Positions 29,773-37,579 of a stretch of DNA of 64,000 nucleotides are shown piece after piece. Position 1 is the first letter of the stretch, and each line of letters starts with the position of its first letter. The stretch comes from Phaeobacter sp. 22II1-1F12B (lineage in GTDB: Bacteria; Pseudomonadota; Alphaproteobacteria; Rhodobacterales; Rhodobacteraceae): NCBI RefSeq assembly GCF_002210165.1, contig NZ_AQQP01000005.1:343026-407025 (forward strand), read 5' to 3'. The notes below the pieces were generated by a model. The model was not told the origin of the DNA and did no database searches. It was given only the letters and a program-made list of their open reading frames with translations. The position numbers and the translations under genes were made by a program.

Positions 29773-31446
29773 TTGGCGAAAGCAAAAAACATACTCTTCA
29801 TCATGTTCGATCAGCTCCGGTGGGATTACCTGAGCTGTTATGGCCATGAACATCTTCACACGCCCAATATCGACTGGCTGGCCTCACGCGGGGTGCGCTT
29901 TACCCGCGCCTATATCCAGTCGCCAATCTGCGGCAGTTCCCGCATGTCGACCTATACCGGGCGCTATGTGCATTCGCACGGCGCAAGCTGGAACGGCATC
30001 CCGCTGAAAGTCGGCGAAATGACGATGGGTGACCACCTTCGCAAGGCGGGCATGGACTGCTGGCTGGTCGGCAAGACCCATATGCGCGCGGACGAAGAAG
30101 GCATGGCAAGGCTTGGCCTCGCCCCCGACAGCATCATCGGCGCAAGGGTCGCGGAATGCGGCTTCGACGTCTTTGAACGCGACGATGGTATGTTGCCCGA
30201 GGGACCCGACGGGTCTTACGATCCCGACGGCGCAAAAGAGTATAACAAGTGGCTCACCGCCAAGGGCTATGAAAGCGACAACCCCTGGCATGACTTTGCA
30301 AATTCCGGGCTGGATGCGGATGGCAACGTCCTTTCCGGCTGGTTCCTGAAGAACTCCCCCGAGCCTGCCAATATCGCCGAGGAAGACAGCGAAACGCCCT
30401 ATCTCACCGGGCGCGGGATCGAGTTCATGACCGATCGCGAAGCCCCATGGTGCTGCCACCTCTCCTATATCAAACCGCACTGGCCCTATATCGTCCCCGA
30501 ACCCTACGCGAGCATGTATGGCCCTGAACATATCCGCCCCGTCGTGCGCTCGGATGCGGAACGGCAGAATGCCCATCCGATCTTCAAGGCCTTCATGGAC
30601 ACGAAAGTCGGTGAAACCTTCTCGCGGCAGGACGTGCGCGAGGCGGTGATCCCCGCCTATATGGGCCTCATCAAGCAGGCCGACGACCAGATGGGTCGCC
30701 TGTTCGACTGGATGAAGCAATCCGGCCGGATGGAGGACACGATGATCGTGCTCACCTCGGACCACGGCGATTTCCTTGGCGATCACTGGATGGGGGAAAA
30801 GACGTTTTTCCACGACAGCTCGACCCGCGTGCCGCTTATCATCTACGACCCGTCCGATGAGGCAGATGCCACCCGCGGCACCACCTGCGACGCGCTGGTC
30901 GAATGCATCGACCTTGCCCCGACATTCGTCGATGTCACCGGCGAAAAACCAGCCATGCACATCCTCGAAGGCGAAAGCCTTTTGCCGATCCTGCACGGCA
31001 CCCGCGATGACACGCTGCGCGATTACGTGATCTGCGAATACGATTTCTCTGCCACGCCCATCGCGCATCTGAACAATATCGGCGTGCGCGATGCGGTGAT
31101 GTTCATGGTCGCCAACAAGAAATGGAAGCTCATCCATTTCGAGGGCGGCCATCGCCCCATGCTCTTCGATCTGGAAAACGACCCCGACGAGTTGACCGAT
31201 CTCGGCAACAGCGAGGATCATGCAAAGGTCATTGCCACCATGTATGATAAGCTCTTCGCGTGGACGCGCCGCCAGTCGCAGCGCACCACCCGCAGCGAAG
31301 AGCAGCTGATCGAAATGCGTACCAAGACGCGCCGGCGCGGCGTGGTCATCGGCGTCTATGACGAGAATGACACCCCGCTGGAACTGACCACGAAATACCG
31401 GGGCCGCAAGGCGCCGGACATGAAGAGAGGGCCGAAAAGCCCATAG
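29773..31446 (+). CDS. Sulfatase / phosphonate monoester hydrolase family protein
   Basis: Alkaline-phosphatase-superfamily hydrolase of 557 aa. The start is TTG at 29773, chosen because the family N-terminus (NILFIMFDQLRWDYLSCYGH) follows directly and a stop lies just upstream in frame. No strong ribosome site is visible. Metal ligands include Asp13 and the TSDHGDFLGDH segment. The formylglycine position is Cys53 in CGSSRMSTYTGR, where the canonical CxPxR core has Ser instead of Pro. There is no signal peptide, so it acts in the cytoplasm on an imported sulfate or phosphonate ester. It lies 59 bp before the TAXI-TRAP binding-protein gene. Confidence 0.88.
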   Translation: MAKAKNILFIMFDQLRWDYLSCYGHEHLHTPNIDWLASRGVRFTRAYIQSPICGSSRMSTYTGRYVHSHGASWNGIPLKVGEMTMGDHLRKAGMDCWLVGKTHMRADEEGMARLGLAPDSIIGARVAECGFDVFERDDGMLPEGPDGSYDPDGAKEYNKWLTAKGYESDNPWHDFANSGLDADGNVLSGWFLKNSPEPANIAEEDSETPYLTGRGIEFMTDREAPWCCHLSYIKPHWPYIVPEPYASMYGPEHIRPVVRSDAERQNAHPIFKAFMDTKVGETFSRQDVREAVIPAYMGLIKQADDQMGRLFDWMKQSGRMEDTMIVLTSDHGDFLGDHWMGEKTFFHDSSTRVPLIIYDPSDEADATRGTTCDALVECIDLAPTFVDVTGEKPAMHILEGESLLPILHGTRDDTLRDYVICEYDFSATPIAHLNNIGVRDAVMFMVANKKWKLIHFEGGHRPMLFDLENDPDELTDLGNSEDHAKVIATMYDKLFAWTRRQSQRTTRSEEQLIEMRTKTRRRGVVIGVYDENDTPLELTTKYRGRKAPDMKRGPKSP

Positions 31447-31505
31447 GACACAACATCAGACCGTGGGGAGCGGTCGTTGAAGCCTATGTCATGAGGGAGG
31501 AAAAA

Positions 31506-32558
31506 ATGACGAAACTGACCAGAGGGCTGGCCGCGCTTGGCCTGTCCGGTATGCTCGCGGTGTCCGCCGCCCATGCCCAAAGCAACCTGACCGCCGAAAC
31601 ATCCAGCCCGGGCAACAGCCCGCACGCCTCGATCCTGCATCTGGCCGAAGTCGCCAGCGCCGCCGGTATCGCGGATCTTCAGGTGCAGGACGGACAGACG
31701 CTGACCAATTCGGTGCTGAACGTCGCCGAGGGGCGCACCGACATTTCCGCCATGCCCTTGATCCTTGGCTTCCTGATGTCCAAGGGGCGCGGTCCCTATT
31801 CCAAACTGGGCGATGCAGGGGCTGAAAAGGCCGCCAACCTGCGCGCGCTTTACCCTTATAACGCCGGGGCTTACGGGCTGATCGCGCTGGAAAGCGAAGG
31901 CATCGACAGCTGGGACAAGCTCAAGGGCAAGAACGTCTGGAACGGCCCGCCGCGCGGTGCCGCGCTGGTCAACGCACGGCAGGCGATCTTCCTTGCCGCC
32001 GGTTTCAAGGATGGCGAGGATTACACCGGCCATCAGGCGAACTGGGGGCAACTGCCGACCCTGCTGGTCGATGGCTCGATGGATGCATTTGTCTTTCCGC
32101 TCACCTTCCCTTCGGCCCGCGCGGTGACGATGCAGGCGGCGGGCAACGTGGTGATGGTCTCCACTCCTAAGGACGTGTTCGAAAGCGAAGCCTATCAGAA
32201 AATCTTCAACGCGCCGGGCAACGTGCCGATCGTGATCGGCTGGGATGAAATGGGCTATGAGGATGGCAAGGGCATCCGGCTCCAGTCCGAGGACAACACC
32301 TTTCGCGGTCTGGGCACTGCCTTTGCCGACGTGGTCCACAAGGACATGTCCGACGACATGGCCAAGGCGCTGACCGCCGAATACATCCGCACCATTCCGC
32401 AGCTCAAGGAAAAGACCGCCTATATGAAGAACGTCGGCGTCGGCATCCTTGACCCCAAGTTGTCCGGCTTTTGCGGCATCAACCCGGTCAAGTATCACCC
32501 CGGCGCCGTCGCCGCATGGGAAGAGGCCGGTGTGACCGTACCCGACTGCGCCAAGTAG
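31506..32558 (+). CDS. TAXI-family TRAP transporter substrate-binding protein
   Basis: Periplasmic binding protein of 350 aa, signal peptide cut near AAHAQ. The start at 31506 is preceded by GGGAGG at 7 bases. TAXI features are the residues around LQVQDGQTLTNSVLNVAEGRTDISAMPLIL and the later LKGKNVWNGPPRGAALVNARQ. These proteins typically bind small organic acids or amino acids. Genomic linkage to a sulfatase suggests a sulfated or phosphorylated ester as ligand. A stem-loop separates it from the permease gene. Confidence 0.9.
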   Translation: MTKLTRGLAALGLSGMLAVSAAHAQSNLTAETSSPGNSPHASILHLAEVASAAGIADLQVQDGQTLTNSVLNVAEGRTDISAMPLILGFLMSKGRGPYSKLGDAGAEKAANLRALYPYNAGAYGLIALESEGIDSWDKLKGKNVWNGPPRGAALVNARQAIFLAAGFKDGEDYTGHQANWGQLPTLLVDGSMDAFVFPLTFPSARAVTMQAAGNVVMVSTPKDVFESEAYQKIFNAPGNVPIVIGWDEMGYEDGKGIRLQSEDNTFRGLGTAFADVVHKDMSDDMAKALTAEYIRTIPQLKEKTAYMKNVGVGILDPKLSGFCGINPVKYHPGAVAAWEEAGVTVPDCAK

Positions 32559-32570
32559 GCATCAGCCCCC

Positions 32571-32595
32571 GCCGGGCGGCACAACACCGCCCGGC
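32571..32595 (+). promoter_or_regulatory. Stem-loop between TAXI binding-protein and permease genes
   Basis: GCCGGGCGG pairs with CCGCCCGGC over a 7-nt loop and has no T-run. It sits right after the binding-protein stop codon and probably stabilises that message relative to the permease. Confidence 0.7.
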
Positions 32596-32624
32596 ACATC
32601 CCCGTCTCGGCAAGGAGCCCGCCC

Positions 32625-34997
32625 ATGTCATCCGAGCTGCTTCCCCCCCGACGCACCGGCCTGCGCAAATTCGCCTTCCTGCTCGGGTTCCTGCTGGTGC
32701 TCACCGGGCTGCTGAACACGATGCCCGCCTTTCCCGGCCTAGACGGCTGGATCACCGCCAGTTTTGGCGACGGCGCGGCGATCCGACGGTTTCCCTACGA
32801 ATATCTCTTCCCCATTGTCTTCGTGGTGATGATGACCATCGTCGCCATCGAGAACTCTTTTGCCCGCGATTTCCGCGAAAATGGCAAATCCGATGTACAG
32901 GTGGTGTACGGCTTGTGCATGGATGCTGCACTGGTGGTGACGGCCATTCTGGTCGCCCTCGCCTATCTCATCGAAATCGACTCCGTCTGCCTGATCGACC
33001 AGTTCACCGGCGAGCGCGCCGAGCTGATCGCCCGCGCGCTTCAGGAAGAAATCGAGTTCGCCGAGGCGATGGGCCTGCCGCCGCCGAACTCGGTCGATGA
33101 CCCAAGCTGCATCAACACGCTGGGCATTTGGATCTTCCCCCTCATGGCCTGCGCCATCGGTGTCTTTCTCAGATACAACGTCAAGGTCTGGGGCTTTCCG
33201 CTGGTGGCCGTGGCCATCCTGATCGCAAGCTACACGCTGGTCACGGTGCTGATCTGGTATTTCCTCGGCGCAGACGACATCAACAAGTACCTCGTCACCA
33301 AGCTGGGCGGCGAGCCGCGCCAGTTGATCGACGGGCGCCCGAACATGCAGGACATCCTTGTAAACAACGCCCAAGGGCTGCTTGGCCGATTCATGGGCAT
33401 CCTGATGAACACGGTCTTTCCCTATATCGTGCTGGGCTCTCTCTTCGGCGTCTCCGCCGGGGGGAGGTCGCTGATCAAGATCGCCTTTCTCTGGACCCGT
33501 CGGCTGCGCGGCGGTCCGGCCCATGCGGCCATTGTCAGCTCCGCCCTCTTCGGCACCATATCCGGCGGCCCGGTCGTGAACGTGCTTTCGACCGGCGTGC
33601 TGACCATCCCGATGATGCTGCGGCGCGGGTTCAACCGCACCTTTGCAGGCGGGATCGAGGCAGCGGCCTCGTCCGGCGGGCAGATCATGCCGCCGGTGAT
33701 GGGCGTCGCGGCTTTCGTGCTCTCGGCCATGACCATCGTGCCCTATCGCGAGGTCATCATCGCGGCCTCGCTTCCTGCCCTCGCCTATTTCGGCTGCCTG
33801 TTCCTCACGGTCGCATTTCAGGCGCGAAAACAAGGGATTGAGGCCGTGGGCGAGGCCACCGAGGACATGCGCCTGACGCGTGAAGACACCATTCACCTGC
33901 TGATGATCTTCCTGCCGATCATGCTGATCCTCGCCCTTCTCCTGACCCCAAAAGAGGCCGTGGGCTGCGGCCCCTTCTCGGCTCTCTGGGGCGTGACAAA
34001 GATCATCACCGAAAACGGTTGCCGGGCGGAAGGTCTGCCCTGGCTGCTCGAGCTGATCCAGAATTCCGCAGGCGACGCGGGCTCGGCAGGCTGGTGGGCC
34101 GCCGCGCTGCTGCTGATCCTGTTCTTCCTTGATCGCGAAATCCGCCGCGCGCCGGGTCAGATCCTCTCGGCACTCGCCGACGCGGGCATCCTTGTCAGCC
34201 GCCTTTACCTGATGTTCCTTGCCGTCTCGGTGATCGACTTCTGCCTGAACTTCACCGGACTTTCCAACTACATAGCGGTCGACATCCTTGGCTGGCTGCG
34301 CAGCTCCGGCGGCGTCATCGGGGACAGCCCGGTGTTCCTGTTCCTCGCACTTTTCGCGACGATGGTAATGGCGATCATCCTTGGCATGGGCATGCCCACG
34401 GTCCCCGCCTATATCAACGTAGCGCTGTTGATGGGGCCGATGCTGGTGGGGCTGGGCATCGCGGATTTCACCGCCAACATGTTCATCTTCTACTTTGCCG
34501 TGGCCTCGGCCATCACCCCGCCCGTCGCCGTCGCTGCCTTTGCTGCGTCCTCCATCACCGGGGCGGACCCGCTCCGCACCGGTTTTGCAGCAGTCAAGGC
34601 CGGGGTCGTGATCTTTGTCATCCCCTTCATCTTTGCCTTCTACCCCGAGCTTTTGCTGATCGAGGCGGCGCAGCTCAACCCGATCTCGGGCGCGTCGCGC
34701 TATCTCGACGGGTTGGACGGTCAGGTACATCCCGTTCACCTGGCATGGATATCGCTCAAGATCGCCATTGCGCTCTATCTGCTGGCCACCGTCCTCGCTC
34801 GGTTCGAGACGCGAAGGATCAGCCGGGGCGAGGCCGTGCTTCGCTTGGCTTTGGCCCTTCTGGTGATCCAGAAAGACCTGCTGTTCAGCGGGACTGGCAT
34901 TGTTCTCACGCTGTTGGTTCTGGTGTGGCACCGCTGGAAGGCCGCTGCGCCGGGGCGGGGCGAGGAACACGGGGCGGTCAGCGCGAAAGAGGTCTGA
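32625..34997 (+). CDS. TRAP transporter fused permease (DctQM-type, TAXI)
   Basis: Membrane protein of 790 aa with about 16-18 hydrophobic helices, the fused small and large permease found with TAXI binding proteins. The large-subunit motifs are readable: LFGTISGGPVVNVLSTGVLTIP, GGIEAAASSGGQIMPPVMG, and the second half GMGMPTVPAYINVALL followed by FYFAVASAITPPVAVAAFAASSI. It uses the sodium gradient to take up the ligand of the upstream binding protein. The gene ends immediately before the convergent subtilase stop codon, leaving no intergenic space. Confidence 0.92.
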   Translation: MSSELLPPRRTGLRKFAFLLGFLLVLTGLLNTMPAFPGLDGWITASFGDGAAIRRFPYEYLFPIVFVVMMTIVAIENSFARDFRENGKSDVQVVYGLCMDAALVVTAILVALAYLIEIDSVCLIDQFTGERAELIARALQEEIEFAEAMGLPPPNSVDDPSCINTLGIWIFPLMACAIGVFLRYNVKVWGFPLVAVAILIASYTLVTVLIWYFLGADDINKYLVTKLGGEPRQLIDGRPNMQDILVNNAQGLLGRFMGILMNTVFPYIVLGSLFGVSAGGRSLIKIAFLWTRRLRGGPAHAAIVSSALFGTISGGPVVNVLSTGVLTIPMMLRRGFNRTFAGGIEAAASSGGQIMPPVMGVAAFVLSAMTIVPYREVIIAASLPALAYFGCLFLTVAFQARKQGIEAVGEATEDMRLTREDTIHLLMIFLPIMLILALLLTPKEAVGCGPFSALWGVTKIITENGCRAEGLPWLLELIQNSAGDAGSAGWWAAALLLILFFLDREIRRAPGQILSALADAGILVSRLYLMFLAVSVIDFCLNFTGLSNYIAVDILGWLRSSGGVIGDSPVFLFLALFATMVMAIILGMGMPTVPAYINVALLMGPMLVGLGIADFTANMFIFYFAVASAITPPVAVAAFAASSITGADPLRTGFAAVKAGVVIFVIPFIFAFYPELLLIEAAQLNPISGASRYLDGLDGQVHPVHLAWISLKIAIALYLLATVLARFETRRISRGEAVLRLALALLVIQKDLLFSGTGIVLTLLVLVWHRWKAAAPGRGEEHGAVSAKEV

Positions 34998-36155
34998 TCA
35001 TCCTTTGCGGCATGCGCTTCCCGGCTGGGCGAGACCAGTGCCGAACACCGGATCGGGGCCTGAAACCCCAAGATCGCGCGCGCCGGCGCTGAGCCAGTCG
35101 CGCAGCTTGGCCGCATCGCCCAGCCCCGAGGCGACCGGGTCGGCGGCGATGATGGATGTCACGAAGGGCGCGGCAATCGAGGTGCCCGACAGGTACTTGC
35201 CCCCACCCTGCGGCACGAAGACGTCGACACCCGGTGCAGCGATATCGATATGTCCGCCTTCGGGTGCCTTTTCATATGGTTCGAGCGCTGCATCCACCGC
35301 CGTCACGGCGATGGTCTGTTTGAACGCCGCCGGATAGCGGGGCGGCCCCTCGCGCCCGGTGTTGCCGGCGGCGGCGACAATGACCATCCCGCGCGCGGTG
35401 GCGGCCTGCAAGGCGCGGTCGAGGATCTTGTTATAGGGACCTGCAAGGCTCACGTTCACAAGGCGCACCTCATTTGAGCGCAGCCAGTCGATGGCCCGGA
35501 CCAGCGTATCTACACCGGCAGCGGGCGATTTCCCATCCACTGGCCCAACGACCGAAGCATGGTAGATATTCGCACCCGTTAACCGCCCCGGCCCGCCGAT
35601 CAATTCCGCGATGGCGGTACCGTGACCATTGTCACCGCCCTCGCCCACGAATTGTTTGCGCGTGATATTCGCGCGGGCGACTCCTACCTCATCGGCGGCG
35701 ATATCGGTATCTATGATCCCTATCGGCACCTGCGCCGCGCAGCCCTGCTGCGGCCAGCCGATCAACCCGTTTGCATACTCGCGACCCTCCGGCAATTCGG
35801 CGGGCGGCGGTGTACGGTAGGCGTGGTTGACACCTGCGGTGACCCCGGGCTCGAGCGTTTCCATTTCGCCAATCGCTTCTTTGCCGGTGACACCTTCGGG
35901 CAGGCGAAAGACCAGCATTTCCTCACCGATGCCAGTCAGGTTCTCGCGGCTAAGCAGCTCGTAGGCCGGAGTCGCGGCGATCAGGCGGTCCGCCGTTTCG
36001 GCGTCACCGGCCAGAACCACAAGGGTCGTCGTGTTGTAAAGATCGCCTGCATCCGCAGCGATGAATTCAGGCGCGGGAGGGTCCAGAACAAAGGTCTGCG
36101 CAACGACCGGGGCGGCCAGAAAAAGCGAGAGCGTGAAAAGGGAAGAACGGATCAT
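34998..36155 (-). CDS. S8 family serine protease (subtilase)
   Basis: Exported protease of 385 aa with a signal peptide (1-19, PVVAQ). An N-terminal prodomain-like part (about 40-115) precedes the catalytic domain. The triad is visible: Asp149 (GIIDT), His178 (GHGTAIAE) and Ser326 (SGTSIAAPF), with the oxyanion Asn265 in AAAGNTG. It is divergent from an anti-sigma factor gene with 141 bp between the starts, and an ECF sigma gene lies just beyond. Processing of the anti-sigma or of cell-envelope proteins is the likely role. Confidence 0.9.
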   Translation of the reverse strand: MIRSSLFTLSLFLAAPVVAQTFVLDPPAPEFIAADAGDLYNTTTLVVLAGDAETADRLIAATPAYELLSRENLTGIGEEMLVFRLPEGVTGKEAIGEMETLEPGVTAGVNHAYRTPPPAELPEGREYANGLIGWPQQGCAAQVPIGIIDTDIAADEVGVARANITRKQFVGEGGDNGHGTAIAELIGGPGRLTGANIYHASVVGPVDGKSPAAGVDTLVRAIDWLRSNEVRLVNVSLAGPYNKILDRALQAATARGMVIVAAAGNTGREGPPRYPAAFKQTIAVTAVDAALEPYEKAPEGGHIDIAAPGVDVFVPQGGGKYLSGTSIAAPFVTSIIAADPVASGLGDAAKLRDWLSAGARDLGVSGPDPVFGTGLAQPGSACRKG

Positions 36156-36296
36156 ATCTCAATCCTTTGCTGAAATCGGTGAAGCATTTCACATAATCGG
36201 AATTTTTTTGCCCTCGCGGATGAACCGATCGGGCATATTATGCGACCAAGGAACAAGGGCAGCAGTTTCGCCCATGCTCAGACAAGGACACAGCCA

Positions 36297-36890
36297 ATGG
36301 CCACGCATCAGCCGAGACCCAGCGACGAAGACCTGCTCGACTATATCGCGGGGCGCAGCTCTCCGGAGCAGACGCAGGAGATCGAAGCGGCGGCCAAGGC
36401 GGATGACGAACTTGCGGCGGATATTGCCCTGATGCAGGCCGCCCGGGGCGTTCTTGGCGAGACCACGCAGGAGAACGCGCCCGGCGCACTGGGATGGGCA
36501 CGGCTGGAACGTCAGATCGACGCCGAGGGCAAAACCGCGACCGTAGCGTCGACGCGCCCGGTCTGGCAGATCGCGGCGGCAAGCGCGGTGGCCGCGATTG
36601 CGCTTTGGCAGTTCGTAGCCGCGCCGCTGGTGATGCCGGGAGGCGAAGCGCGATACGAAACCGCGACCGGCAACACGGCGGATGGCCCCGCCCTGACCGT
36701 GGCCTTTACCGCCAGCGCGACCGAGTCCGAGATCCGCGCCCTGCTTATCGAGACCGGTGGCCAGATCATCAGCGGGCCCAGCGCGCTGGGGTTGTGGCGC
36801 ATTGGGTTCGCGGATGACGCCGCCCGCGATGCCGCAACCGAGCGGTTTTCGCAAAGCGGCGGGATCGTCGAAAGCACTCAGGCAGACTGA
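36297..36890 (+). CDS. Membrane anti-sigma factor with prodomain-like periplasmic region
   Basis: 197 aa from the ATG at 36297. Residues 8-55 (SDEDLLDYIAGRSSPEQTQEIE onward) look like an anti-sigma domain. A single membrane helix covers about 90-112, and a periplasmic domain follows (about 132-195). That domain (LTVAFTASATESEIRALLIE..., PSALGLWRIGF, ERFSQSGGIVEST) resembles the I9/fervidolysin-type prodomains found at the front of subtilases. There is no HxxxCxxC zinc motif. The gene converges on the ECF sigma gene with 8 bp between the stops, and it is divergent from a subtilase. The anti-sigma role is inferred from fold pattern and neighbourhood. Confidence 0.72.
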   Translation: MATHQPRPSDEDLLDYIAGRSSPEQTQEIEAAAKADDELAADIALMQAARGVLGETTQENAPGALGWARLERQIDAEGKTATVASTRPVWQIAAASAVAAIALWQFVAAPLVMPGGEARYETATGNTADGPALTVAFTASATESEIRALLIETGGQIISGPSALGLWRIGFADDAARDAATERFSQSGGIVESTQAD

Positions 36891-36898
36891 ATTCGAAC

Positions 36899-37477
36899 TC
36901 ATGGTGTTTCGCCTTTCGTTAGGCAATGCATCAGGAGCTTTTTTGCGTGGTGGATGCGGGTCTTGACGGTCCCGACCGGCACGCCTTCGACTTCGGCGGC
37001 CTCGGGATAGGTCAGGTCCTCGAAGAAGGTCAGCCGAACCACCGATTTCTGCGCCGCCGTCAGCTTTTCCAGACAGGCACGAAGCCGCGCCGCATCGCTG
37101 GTCGCCTCGATCACCGCCAGCGCCGAGGGGGTTTCATCCGGCACGGTATCATCTGGCGTTTCGCGCAGGGTCATGCGGGTCGACCGGCGGATACGGTCCA
37201 CCGCCTTGTTACGTGCAATGCCGTAGATCCAGGTCTTGACCGATGACTGTCCCTTGAAACGATCGGCACGGCGCCAGACCTCCATGAACGCGTCCTGCAT
37301 CACGTCGGACGCCTCGAACGCATCGCCCAGCTTCATGCGGACAAAGTGGTACAGCCCGGCCTGATGCCGTTCATAGAGTTCCTTCATGGCGATCCTGTCT
37401 CCGCGACCGATCCGCGCCACCAAGTCTACATCTGTCACCGGAACCTCCCACAGGTCTGGTTTCACATCTTTTCGCAT
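36899..37477 (-). CDS. ECF-type RNA polymerase sigma factor
   Basis: 192 aa with sigma region 2 (residues about 35-100: YHFVRMKLGDAFEASDVMQDAFMEVWRRADRF, TWIYGIARNKAVDRIRR) and region 4 (about 130-185: LTAAQKSVVRLTFFEDLTYPEAAEVEGVPVGTVKTRIHHAKK). The two are separated by a short linker, as in group 4 sigma factors. The partner anti-sigma is most likely the convergent gene at 36297-36890. Convergent rather than operonic placement is uncommon. An internal start (VTDVDLVARIG...) is possible. Confidence 0.88.
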   Translation of the reverse strand: MRKDVKPDLWEVPVTDVDLVARIGRGDRIAMKELYERHQAGLYHFVRMKLGDAFEASDVMQDAFMEVWRRADRFKGQSSVKTWIYGIARNKAVDRIRRSTRMTLRETPDDTVPDETPSALAVIEATSDAARLRACLEKLTAAQKSVVRLTFFEDLTYPEAAEVEGVPVGTVKTRIHHAKKLLMHCLTKGETP

Positions 37478-37509
37478 CGCGACTGCGACAAGCCATTAAC
37501 GAAAATGAC

Positions 37510-37534
37510 CCCGCCGGCATACCATGCCGGCGGG
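37510..37534 (-). terminator. Strong hairpin, likely terminator of the 132-aa-repeat RTX gene
   Basis: Perfect 11-bp stem CCCGCCGGCAT / ATGCCGGCGGG with a 3-nt loop, 45 bp after the RTX stop codon. On the minus strand it is followed by a short T-rich tract (TCATTTTCG). Confidence 0.7.
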
Positions 37535-37579
37535 ATCTGCGTCGCCCCAAAGATTTCGGGGCGACTGGGGGGCTCTTTG

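Noticed and set aside
32739..34970. Long minus-strand open frame (743 aa) opposite the TRAP permease
   Set aside because: The plus strand encodes a textbook fused TRAP permease. The antisense frame is rich in His, Gln and Asp with no domain, typical of a shadow of hydrophobic codons.
36240..36296. Upstream extension of the anti-sigma gene to 36240
   Set aside because: The first 19 residues are Arg/Ser-rich and unlike the family. The ATG at 36297 gives the standard anti-sigma N-terminus.
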